Of a DNA stretch of 64,000 bases, positions 55,703-64,000 are shown in pieces. The notes below the pieces were generated by a model. It saw only the letters and a list, made by a program, of their open reading frames with translations. It had not been told where the DNA came from and ran no database searches. A program made the translations under genes and the position numbers. The stretch comes from Alternaria dauci. Lineage: Eukaryota; Ascomycota; Dothideomycetes; Pleosporales; Pleosporaceae. The DNA lies in NCBI RefSeq assembly GCF_042100115.1, contig NC_091277.1, positions 372,001-436,000 of the forward strand. The letters run 5' to 3'. The stretch's first letter is position 1; every line of letters starts with the position of its first letter.

Positions 55703-56567
55703 TGCGGCAGCGATTGCGACAACAAGACGCCAGGAAAAGAATCAGTCTGGGTGGGCGTTGCGGCGTTGGGTAAAAGTAGTTTCTTCCTAAGCGTGCTGCG
55801 ATCCGGCTGCGACCGGGGTGGCATTAGTTCATGGTTCAGTCAGCAGCGTCTCCGCAATCCGTCATAAGCAAAAGGGTTAGAGGCGCGCCGTAATAGGAGA
55901 GAGGCGTTGGCACGGCGATGATAGCGATTTGCAGGAATAAGGCGTAAGAGGGGTCTCGGACAATACGGTCAAGCTTTCTGCTCGCGCGGCTTCAAAACTA
56001 GCCGTCTTGTAGTGCTTCGGCTACCGCGGCGCCTGCGAAGATCCGAGTGGTACTGCGGAGTGTGAACTCATTCCACGACCAGATCTCGCGCCATGAAACA
56101 TTACGTCATATTTCAAATTTTGCGGAGGGTAGAGATATCTGGGGTTACTGACCTGTGTGCATGCAGCTTGCATTAATAATCTACAATACCCACAGCATGC
56201 GCGACAAGCATGTTGCTGTCAGCTACAGCAAGTCCGCTTCAGAACGTCAGCATGACATTTGGCTAGTCGCGATGCGCATGCATCTCGATTGTGCATAGGA
56301 ACAGTGGATACTACCATGTGCATTACCATAATGCTCTCAGCTCTCCTTGTCGAACTCAACAAATATCATCCACAGACAGGTTTCCAGAACATACGTCTGC
56401 ACTCGACAGCCATTTCCCAAAAGGCTGAAACGAGGCCCAGCCGGCCACGCCCGGGCCAACGTTGACGTAGCTGCGGATCCTGGGCGCATCCATACCTGAG
56501 AGATGATGACTTTGGTCTTACACGGCAATCTTCATCTTAGTACCATCATCGCATTGATTTCTTCACA
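55703..56567. promoter_or_regulatory. Divergent promoter region, DUF2985-like / PPX1
   Basis: 865 bp between opposite starts; no gene and no clear TATA element seen. Confidence 0.45.
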
Positions 56568-57996
56568 ATGAAGGCCATTCGCGCCCTCGTACCGGCCTTT
56601 CTGGCAGCAAGCCGCGTTGCTAACGCAATGCCCCAGCGCAGCGCGCCCCAACAAGCTGTTCTTGACGCGTCCAAGCATCTCGCCAAACCACTCGGAGTAG
56701 GCCACTTCAGCGAATGGAGTCGCGCCACAAAGAAGGAGTTTTTGGTAGACTGGCAAGCCGGCAGGGAGTCAGAGTGGGTCGTCGTACAGGGCAATGAGGG
56801 TGGTGACTTGGATTCCATGACGGCGGCGCTGACTTGGGCATACCATCTCGAGCATTCGACCGAAAACACGTCGAACCCAATCAAAGCGATTGCACTTCTC
56901 CAGACTCCATCGCATGCGCTGGACCTGAGGCCAGAGAACAGACTGGCTCTGGACAACTCGCAGATGACGCCCGGCCACGAGGACCTGCTGACGCTCGACG
57001 AACTGCCTGAAGACCCCGAGACGCTAGGCAAGAAGCTCAAGGGCATTGTCCTGGTCGACCACGGCAGCCCATTGCGCAAATGGAGCGAAGCAAAGATTCT
57101 CAGCATCTTCGACCACCACAAAGACCGCGGTACCGCTCCCGATGCTGAGCCTCGTGTCTTTGAAGTAGTAGCAAGTTGCACCACACTTGTAGCCCGCCAA
57201 ATGCTCGACGAGCTCGAGCAACTGGACCAAGAATACCACATGCCGCACGAACTCCTCGAGCTGGTTCTCAGCGCCATCGCCATCGACTCCGGCGGCTTGA
57301 CTAACGGAAAGACTACCAAAGCCGACATTGAGGTTTCCAAGCGCGTCCTCGCACGCAGCAACTGGAAAAAGGACAGTCTGGAAGACGTAATGAAGGATCT
57401 CGACGACGAGCTGAGCGAAGCGCAAAAGGACATTGATGACCTCGGTCTCCGCGATTTGTTGCGCCGGGACTGGAAGGGCGATATCATCGATACACCTTCG
57501 CCGCGTACGCCTACTGTCAGTATCGGCTTTGCCTCTGTTCCGTACTCGATGGATGAGCAGATTCTCAAGACGGAGTTTGCGGAACTCTTTGGTAAGTCTT
57601 CTGTATTCACCTTCAGCAGTTCTTGATGTACAACCCAACTTACATTCTCTCTCAGACTGGTTCGCCGTTCACGCCGCCTGGACTGCGGAAGCCGGCGTCG
57701 ACATCGCCATCACACTCAACAAATACAAGAAACACTACAAAGATGGCGAGAAGGAGAAGATTCGCGAAGTTGTCTTGACTGTCCGTGACGACGTGCGTAT
57801 TGATCAGGACCAAGCGGATTCGCTCTTCAAGACTGTCAAGGAGGCGTTGGAGAACAACGAGGAGGGTATTGATTTCCAGCCGTGGCATCGTGCGGATGAG
57901 TTGGCGCCGAGACAGATGGTGTGGACGCACAAGAGTGATGCGGGCAGGAAGGTTATCAGGCCGATTGTTGAGGAGGCGGTTATGAACTGGGACTAA
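56568..57996 (+). CDS. PPX1: Exopolyphosphatase PPX1, DHH phosphoesterase superfamily
   Basis: Two exons, 56568-57591 and 57656-57996, give 454 residues. DHH-family motifs are in order: GNEGGDLDSMTAAL (metal-binding Asp80 and Asp82), KGIVLVDHGSP (Asp164, His165), FDHHKDRG (182-188, the DHH signature), and VLSAIAIDSGGLTNGKTT. The second exon is the DHHA2 C-terminal domain, starting DWFAVHAAWTAEAG. The enzyme releases phosphate from polyphosphate chain ends. The first 20 residues (MKAIRALVPAFLAASRVANA) look like a signal or mitochondrial peptide, unlike a plain cytosolic form. The start could instead be the Met at residue 21, which would give a cytosolic protein of about 434 residues. The family call is firm. 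Confidence 0.9.
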
Positions 57997-58547
57997 ATGA
58001 TACTGTATCCTAGAGATATACGTGTTGACCTACGTGAGCTTTCCAAGGAACAAAGGTTGATGTATGCTCCAAACTCCAGTATATGCCACAAGCATTTGGA
58101 AACAGGCTCACAGGTAGTCATCACAAGCATAATACATGAGGTCAAATGTAGATCATTGCTCATCATTCCCTATGCTACTTGAGCTTCATCGCTATGCTGC
58201 TGCTAAACCAAACCAAACAACTGCCAATTTCGAAAACAAAGCAAAGAAGAAGCAAAACAAAACCAAAAAACCCATGTACAAGAACATCAAATCTGCCTGC
58301 CCCTCCACCCGGCTGTGTTCAGGAACCCTGTGAGAGCCTGCCCTTGCGGGCGGCTACAATCACAGGGCCCTTCATTCAAGCCAGGGTGGAGGTTAAAGCC
58401 AAAACTCAAAAAACTCCATCCTACGCCGCTTATATGCAATAACGAGAGGGTATCAAACGCCAAAAAACAGTCCGTGCCGTGTAATCAATGCCGTGTAGTC
58501 GATGCCGTGTAATCAATACTGTAGTAGTCGATGTCCGCTTAAGGGCG
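57997..58547. other. Convergent intergenic spacer
   Basis: 551 bp, A-rich near 58200-58290. Close to its right end (about 58480-58530) a short near-repeat (GTGTAATCAATGCC, GTGTAGTCGATGCC, GTGTAATCAATACT) occurs in tandem. Confidence 0.5.
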
Positions 58548-59219
58548 CTACCTAGGACGGGCGCTACGCGCAGCTGGCTTCCTGACATTGGCGGTGTTGG
58601 TCTTGGGCGACAAAACTTGGGATGTAGTCGTCTTGGTGCGAGATGCTGCGCGAGTTGCACGAGTTGTAGGAGCTGCAGGCGCTGGCTTCTGCGCCGGTGC
58701 CCGTGTGCGCTTCTTGGAAACTTGCATCTCTGCGTTCTCCTTGTCTGTTCCTGACAACTCGTCGCTGCTGCGTTTCTTGGTGCGCGTTGTCTGTGTCGCC
58801 TTGGCGTAGCCAGGTGTAGGTTTGGTGGGCTTGGGGGCTGGCTTGACGCGTCTGTTGTCGGGAGATGAGGTTGCTGCGGCAGATGAACTGGGGTTCGTGG
58901 GAGCAGCGGTGCGTGTCTTGCGTGTGGCAGGTGCAGGTGCAGGCGCTGATATCTTTTTGGTGACAGTGGTCTTGATTGCTGGGGCAGGCGCGGCGACTGG
59001 CTGCGCTGGCGCGGATGCCTTGAGGAGATCGAGTAGCGTGGTTTGTCGCGTCACGGTAGGGATACGGTTGACGCGTCGTTCCAGGCGCGACTGCAGACTG
59101 GCACACTGTGCATCGCACTGTGTTCGCAACTTCTCTATTCGTGAGTCGACTTCGAGCTGGAGGTTGGCCTTCATGTTGGCTTTCGCCTCAACTGTGAGTC
59201 CGCCTTGGAGATTGTTCAT
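58548..59219 (-). CDS. Borealin / Nbl1-like chromosomal passenger complex subunit
   Basis: Single exon, 223 residues from the ATG at 59219. The frame is open far upstream, but only this start places the borealin N-terminal helix near the N-terminus. Residues about 10-70 match it: EAKANMKANLQLEVDSRIEK, LRTQCDAQCASLQSRLERRV, NRIPTVTRQTTLLDLL. This helix packs with survivin/Bir1 and INCENP/Sli15 to place Aurora B on centromeres. The remainder is a basic, disordered Pro/Ala/Thr/Lys tail (KKISAPAPAPATRKTRTAAP, TKKRSSDELSG, SKKRTRAPAQKPAPAAP) with likely Cdk-type SP sites. Yeast Nbl1 is only the helix; the tail is typical of filamentous fungi. Confidence 0.8.
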   Translation of the reverse strand: MNNLQGGLTVEAKANMKANLQLEVDSRIEKLRTQCDAQCASLQSRLERRVNRIPTVTRQTTLLDLLKASAPAQPVAAPAPAIKTTVTKKISAPAPAPATRKTRTAAPTNPSSSAAATSSPDNRRVKPAPKPTKPTPGYAKATQTTRTKKRSSDELSGTDKENAEMQVSKKRTRAPAQKPAPAAPTTRATRAASRTKTTTSQVLSPKTNTANVRKPAARSARPR

Positions 59220-60001
59220 TGTCGCGTTGGAGTGGTGGACGACGCGTCGACAGCAGTACTGAGGGTATTGGCGGTAAAGAGGAACGGCAGCAAGCAGAAG
59301 AGACTCGTTGGTACTTCCAGAGGACTCCTGACGGGTTCCAAGCAGCTCAGGTGTGGTGCTGGTGGAAGAGGGTTGCAGCTTCCGAGAGTCGAGAGTCGTG
59401 AAGAACAGTAAACAACGCGAGAAATGTCGCGACAAGTAGACTGTGGGAGAAGAACAGAGTGGTGTAAGAGACTTATTGGGACTTGCTGATGCTTTTGCAA
59501 CAGTTTCTGAGAGTTTCTGAGCAGTTTTGGTGGTGTTGCGGGTGGTGTTGGTTGCAGCTTCAGATTCTCGAGTGGGATGTGTGAGGAAGGAAGGATGGAG
59601 GGTCAGAGGTCTCTCTTTACGCCAGCGCGCCAAGGACATCACCTGTTTTCAGCGCAGACCACGTCGTCTTAGTCATTTGAGGCGAGCATGAACATCATAA
59701 TCGCATAATGATCTGCGCAACCATAATCGTAACGCAACGCTTGAGGTTAAGAGTAATATTCAATGTTGAATTGCGCGAGTCAGTGTACGGGTGTCACAAA
59801 CGCAAATCTGATTCGGTTTACCCTTCCCTACGCACGGCCTCCCGCAGCTGTAGTCAGACTGGCACGTGATTTCGGCGATTCGATGGCCAGCCTCCGTCCT
59901 CCGTTGCGGCGACCTGAGCTCAGCATCATAACGTTACCGTCGATCCGAGCAACTGCCCAAACAATCACTCCAACCAACCCCACATACAACCGATTTGCAA
60001 G
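59220..60001. promoter_or_regulatory. Divergent promoter region, borealin / RPN10
   Basis: 782 bp between opposite starts. The borealin frame stays open to 59642 but includes no domain; I treat it as leader. No obvious proteasome-type control element was recognised. Confidence 0.45.
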
Positions 60002-60996
60002 ATGGTCTTAGAAGCTTCTATGATAGTGTAAGACTGTCTTCACTGATCCAACCATGACATACTAACTCGAACAGCGTTGACAACAGCGAAGCTAGTCGAA
60101 ATGGCGATTATGTACCCTCGCGATGGGAAGCACAACAGGACGCCGTGAACATGATCTTCTCCGCAAAGACCGGTGCAAACCCAGAGTCTTCCGTTGGTCT
60201 TATGAGCATGGGAGGCAACACACCGGAGATCCTCACGACCCTGACAACGGACATTGGCAAGGTGTTGGACGGTCTGCACCGGACAAAGATAAAGGGCAGC
60301 TCGCACTTTGTGACGGGCATCAACGTCGCGGCGGTATGATAAGCAGGAACTTTGGAAAGACGCCTGAGCTGATAAATCTCACAGTTGGCCCTCAAGCACA
60401 GGCAGAACAAGTCGCAGAAGCAGCGGATAGTCATATTCAACTGCAGCCCCATCGAGGAAGACGAGAAGAACCTGGTCAAGCTGGCAAAGAAGATGAAGAA
60501 GAGCGGTATCAGCATCGACATCATCGCATTCGGCGAGCTCAGCGACGACACCACGCGGAAACTCCAGGCCTTTAGCGACAACGTACAAAGCGCCGAAGGT
60601 TCCTACCTTGCTACCATCCCGCCTAGCGCGAATCTGCTCAGCGACTCGTTGATTACCACACCCATCGTTGGTGGAGAGGGTGCATCCAATACTGGAGGTG
60701 ACAGCGGTTCTGGAGGCGGCGGTGGCGGTCCATCAGGCGGCAACGACTTCGAGTTCGGCGTAGATCCATCGGTTGACCCCGAGCTCGCATTGGCGCTAAG
60801 GATGTCTTTCGAGGAAGAGAAAGCACGGCAGGAAAAGGACAAGAAGACCAAAGAGGCCGCCGAAGGCAAGTCAGAGCTTGAGCCAGTCGCCGAGGGTGAC
60901 GAGAAGCAGCCGCTGCTAGACAACCAAGGTCAGCCTAGCGGAAGTGGCAGCAAAGACAAGAAGGATGACGACCCAGACAAGATGGACACGGCATAA
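60002..60996 (+). CDS. RPN10: 26S proteasome ubiquitin receptor Rpn10
   Basis: Three exons, 60002-60027, 60075-60333 and 60385-60996, give 298 residues. The first 26-nt exon encodes MVLEASMIV, which joins to VDNSEASRNGDYVPSRWEAQ, the start of the Rpn10 von Willebrand A domain (residues 1 to about 190). Further signatures are NPESSVGLMSMGG and RIVIFNCSPIEEDEKNLVKL. A Gly-rich linker leads to one ubiquitin-interacting motif (DPELALALRMSFEEE, about residues 226-240). The end is acidic/Lys-rich. Rpn10 sits in the 19S particle between base and lid and captures polyubiquitin. As in yeast there is one UIM, against two in animals. Identification is certain. Confidence 0.96.
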
Positions 60997-61436
60997 GCTA
61001 GCGCGCACATGGTGTCGCGTGGAGGGAATGGCCCTTGAAGCTTCAAGACGGGCAGAGCGGCGTCTACTGTATGACTAGAGCTGGCGTCTACCGCATGGCA
61101 TAGATGAATAAATGAAGCAATTAATGAACACTAGTCTCCATTGGCTGGGTTACGGAAGTGACGTCTTCTACAGTGTACCTCTCCGACTCGAATAACCTGG
61201 CTTCCCCAGGAAGAGTCGTTACATCTCTCTATTGAAACTTCTGAAGCCATCCTGCATGCTTCAGACCCAGCAGTGATGCTCTAGAGCCCTGCAAAGAGCA
61301 TACCCAGAGTCCTTCTGAATTGCGGCACTCTTGTAACACAAGTCGCAGCAGAATGCTTCTCATGCTGTCCTGTACGCTGGTCTGCCTTCCGTCTTTTCTC
61401 TCCTCTTCATGGTATCGTATTTCCTATAAACCTTGC
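60997..61436. other. Convergent intergenic spacer
   Basis: 440 bp between the stops of RPN10 and TRS23; an AATAAA-like ATGAATAAATGAA at 61103-61115 could direct polyadenylation of RPN10. Confidence 0.45.
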
Positions 61437-62002
61437 TCACCCCCGGACCTTGACAAAACCATCCAGCCCCCGATCGAATTTCTCGCACCTGACCGGCATC
61501 TCCACTGTGTAGAACGGGTTCTTCATGACGTAGTCTGCATACAATTCATATATCTTCTTCATCATCGTGTCCACGTTCGGTTGCTGGGGCTCTGTAAAAA
61601 GGAGGAACTTGACGCCGGTTTGCGTTTGGAAACATTGGATGCGGAAGTGAGAGCTTTCCAGGACTTCGATACCGGTTGCGCGGACAGGGAACGTCTGGAG
61701 GTTGGGAGTTGCCATGGACGGAGGAGGCGCGCGGACGGGTGGGACTGGAGAGAGTTGCGCTGTTATGGCATGCATTCTGAATACTTGTCAGTAGGATTTC
61801 CCAACTCAATCAAAGTACATCTTACCCGTGGAAAGATCCAGCAAGCATGAGGTAGTCATTGCTGGTAAGCTTGCTCATGCCCGAGTGGAACTCTCGATTG
61901 TAGATGAGGCCGCCAGACTTGCTGATTATGAACAGCGCAAACACCACCCTACACGATAGTGTTAGCCAGCACCAAGCAAGACTACACAGCGCTTTATTAC
62001 AT
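61437..62002 (-). CDS. TRS23: TRAPP complex subunit Trs23 (TRAPPC4), start codon split by an intron
   Basis: Three exons (62002-62001, 61948-61826, 61776-61437) give 154 residues. The family block VVFALFIISKSGGLIYNREF begins right after an intron. No ATG lies in the second exon before it, but AT at 62002-62001 followed by donor GTAATA and acceptor GTGTAG|G rebuilds ATG. The 52-bp intron has a CTAAC branch. Later motifs are LTSNDYLMLAGSFHGMHAIT, GIEVLESSHFRIQCFQTQTG, KFLLFTE and MKNPFYTVEMPVRCEKFD. Trs23 is a core longin-fold subunit of TRAPP complexes, which activate the Rab Ypt1 in ER-Golgi traffic and autophagy. The PDZ-like insert of animal TRAPPC4 is absent, as in other fungi. Confidence 0.88.
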
Positions 62003-62314
62003 CTTGTCAACTGAAAGAACAGACTATCGCGACAGTCTAGGCGGCGGCGTGGTGTTGCGGCTCGCGCTCCGTAAGCGGTGACGGCGTTCTGCCCCTCAGG
62101 ACTCCACAGCACCCGCCCTGACAGCTGGGCAACCATTGTTTGCTTGTCCTTTCACAACAGTTGAGTCGCCAACTGTTTCCCCACGAAACCCACACCGTGC
62201 AGAGGCACCCACACCCGCTTAAAATCATCAGCCCGGCCAACGCGGACTGTTGGGCTTCTGATACCCCGCGAACTCAGCTCTCCAAACCGCAGCCGGGGAC
62301 ACGTCCGCGACACC
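62003..62314. promoter_or_regulatory. Divergent promoter region, TRS23 / UBE2Z-like E2
   Basis: 312 bp between opposite starts; serves both genes. No distinct element recognised. Confidence 0.45.
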
Positions 62315-63683
62315 ATGTCGAACCAGAGCATTCTGAGAATCACCCGCGAACTGGGCGAGATTCAGCGTGGCTCCGACCTCTCCATAGCCGTTGCCTGTCG
62401 CGACATCGACGTGCGCCATGTTCGGGCACTAATCATCGGCCCACCTGACACCCCATACGAGTTTGGCTTCTTTGAATTCGCGGTCAAGTTCACCCGAGAC
62501 TACCCAACAAAGGCGCCGAGTGTGACAGCTATCACTACACATGGTGGGCGCACACGCTTCAACCCCAACATCTACGCGGGCGGGAAGGTGTGCCTGTCAA
62601 TCCTTGGGTAGGTTTGCCGGAAGCACGCAACTTGGGCATACGCTAATAAGACGCAGCACATGGCGGGGAGAGCGTGGGGAAGAATGGTCGTCTGCCCAGG
62701 GACTCGAGTCCATCCTCATCTCTATCCAGAGTCTCATGTCCAGCAACCCATATGAGAACGAGCCTGGTTTCGAAGACGCAAACTCGGACTACGACAAGAA
62801 GAACCAAGAAGCTTATGTTGACAAGATCCGCCACGAATCCTTACGTATATCGGTCATAGACCGGCTTGAGGAGTACCTGGGCATCAGCTGGGGGAGGGCG
62901 GGCCCAACCGTCTACAACGCGGAAGAGGACTATCAGTCTAGCAGGGACGACGCGCCGTTTGAACCCTTCAAGGACCTCTGCAAGCGACGCTTCCTATGGT
63001 ACTACCAGTCGTATCTGGCTCGTGTGGACGAGGCGGCGAAGAAGAACAAGGATGGCGACCGATTCGAGAAGATGCCCTTTGAGGGACCCGGCAACGCAAT
63101 GGAGGGCACATTCCAGTACACACAACTCCGAGAGCGGCTTGTAAAGATCTTCGAGACGCTCAACAAGGAGATGGAGGCTTGGGCTGCCGAGGGAATGGCC
63201 GCTGTCAAGAAGGAGATGAGCATCGCCAACAATCTCCAGCGCCAGTACGAGCAGATCATCGAAAAGTACAAGAAGCAAGATGCCGTTACGCTGGACCTTG
63301 ATCTGGTGGATAAAAATCCATTCGTGTGGCAGCTGGTCCTCTTTGGCAGGCCTATGACCAACCTAGACGGCGGCATGTTCAGAATCATGCTGTACATCAG
63401 CCCGAAGTTTCCTGAAGTCCTACCCCGCGTGAGGTTCGAGACACCAGTTCTTTACCACCACCGCGTGTCACCTGATGGTATTCTCTGCTACGACGCTGCC
63501 CGCAAGGATGACATGCGATCGCACATCGAGGCTATTATTGCTGCTATCGAGGAGGAGTCGCCTGCATACGACCCGCGTACGCTGGTAAACCCTGAGGCTG
63601 CGAAGCTCTTCTGGGGTACACCAGAGGAGAAGAAGCTCTACAACCGCAAACTTAGGCGGTCCGCACAAGAGAGTGCTGAGTAA
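62315..63683 (+). CDS. Ubiquitin-conjugating enzyme, UBE2Z-like, with a second UBC-like domain
   Basis: Two exons, 62315-62607 and 62657-63683, give 439 residues. The first UBC domain has LRITRELGEI, LIIGPPDTPYEFGFFEFAVK, RFNPNIYAGGKVCLSILG (catalytic Cys93) joined to TWRGERGEEWSSAQGLESIL, then MSSNPYENEPGFE, which is the UBE2Z pattern. After a helical linker (IANNLQRQYEQIIEKYKKQD) a second E2-like segment follows: WQLVLFGRPMTNLDGGMFRI, MLYISPKFPEVLPRVRF, YHHRVSPDGILCYD with Cys375. The end of the frame, SAQESAE, is followed by TAA within GAGTAAGT. A possible 41-bp intron (63680-63720) would instead end the protein at 63760 with DRVGPVTKRNKVE. Human UBE2Z charges FAT10 and ubiquitin through UBA6; fungi lack FAT10, so ubiquitin is the likely substrate. 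Confidence 0.88.
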
Positions 63684-64000
63684 GTTCGTGGTCAAGTGAG
63701 GCTAAGATGCTTGTTGACAGCCGTGTAGGTCCTGTTACTAAGAGGAACAAAGTGGAGTAACGATATAACGGCCGACTTTATCAGACATGATATTACATGA
63801 TACCCCAAGTCAGACCCCGTGGTCCTGGCTTGCATTATATGGCGTTTAGTAGGGATTCTGGGCACAGCAGCATCGGTAACGGCGTTAGTCATCAATGACA
63901 TACTATTTCATTGGGGTGTGATATCAGAAGTCGAATTCATATGTGCTTGACGATTGACATGTGAGACTCGCCTGTGCATACGGCGCTTTACGCGCAGAGT
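63684..64000. other. Downstream spacer to window end
   Basis: 317 bp. 63721-63760 may be a last coding exon of the E2 gene; otherwise nothing recognised. Confidence 0.4.

Noticed and set aside
56546..57610. 354-codon open frame antisense to PPX1
   Set aside because: A long antisense shadow of the PPX1 exon, whose DHH motifs fix the true strand.

Overview
This is nuclear DNA of a filamentous ascomycete. Genes carry short introns (about 40-100 bp, one of 239 bp) with GT..AG ends and CTAAC-like branch sites. Conserved fungal genes such as SEC66, RFC2/4, CKS1, DAL81/tamA, RPN10, TRS23 and a borealin lie close together on both strands. The GPI-anchored Ser-rich protein, 2EXR-type protein, decayed secreted-protein genes and TACCTAGGTA-rich spacers would fit a Dothideomycete, probably Pleosporales. 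That placement is inference; no species can be named. Exon-intron structures below were read by eye: each was accepted because the frames close and the joined protein reads through, not from transcript data.

Layout. 1-4.6 kb is housekeeping: the 5' end of NPL4, SEC66 (ER translocation), a Vps3844-type membrane protein and a probable mitochondrial protein. 4.9-10.8 kb holds an accessory-looking trio: an HSPA12-type Hsp70-like ATPase divergent from a P-loop GTPase with coiled coil and hydrophobic tail, then a charged coiled-coil protein. 11-19.6 kb returns to core genes (RFC subunit, GPI protein, calycin-like protein, membrane protein, CKS1), with a possible decayed membrane-protein gene at 17.6-18.2 kb. 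19.6-23.5 kb is gene-poor and contains a GH12 glycanase pseudogene. 23.5-26 kb encodes the DAL81/TamA nitrogen regulator.

26-35 kb is the most unusual part. It holds a DUF2235 hydrolase, an intron-containing tRNA-Ala(UGC) sitting between the arms of a decayed inverted duplication, an unrecognised two-exon gene whose 3' half is the duplicated sequence, and a divergent 793-residue protein with a GIY-YIG nuclease-like domain and a 25-C tract near its start. 35.8-38.2 kb has a small Lys-rich nuclear protein and an ENV7/STK16 kinase. 38.2-42.7 kb is repeat-flecked spacer with a Cys-rich secreted-protein pseudogene (two in-frame stops) and a small secreted protein with a Kex2-type site. 42.7-46 kb encodes an NTF2-like protein and a 2EXR protein. 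A 4.2-kb gene-free stretch precedes a bHLH transcription factor (50.2-52.0 kb). 53.7-64 kb is again core: DUF2985-like membrane protein, PPX1 exopolyphosphatase, borealin, RPN10, TRS23 (start codon split by an intron) and a UBE2Z-like E2 with a second UBC-like domain.

Functionally the core genes cover protein quality control (NPL4, RPN10, E2), ER/Golgi traffic (SEC66, TRS23, Vps3844), replication and cell cycle (RFC, CKS1, borealin) and regulation (DAL81, bHLH, ENV7). The accessory segments carry decayed or fast-evolving secreted, GTPase/Hsp70-like and nuclease-like genes, as expected for plant-associated fungi.
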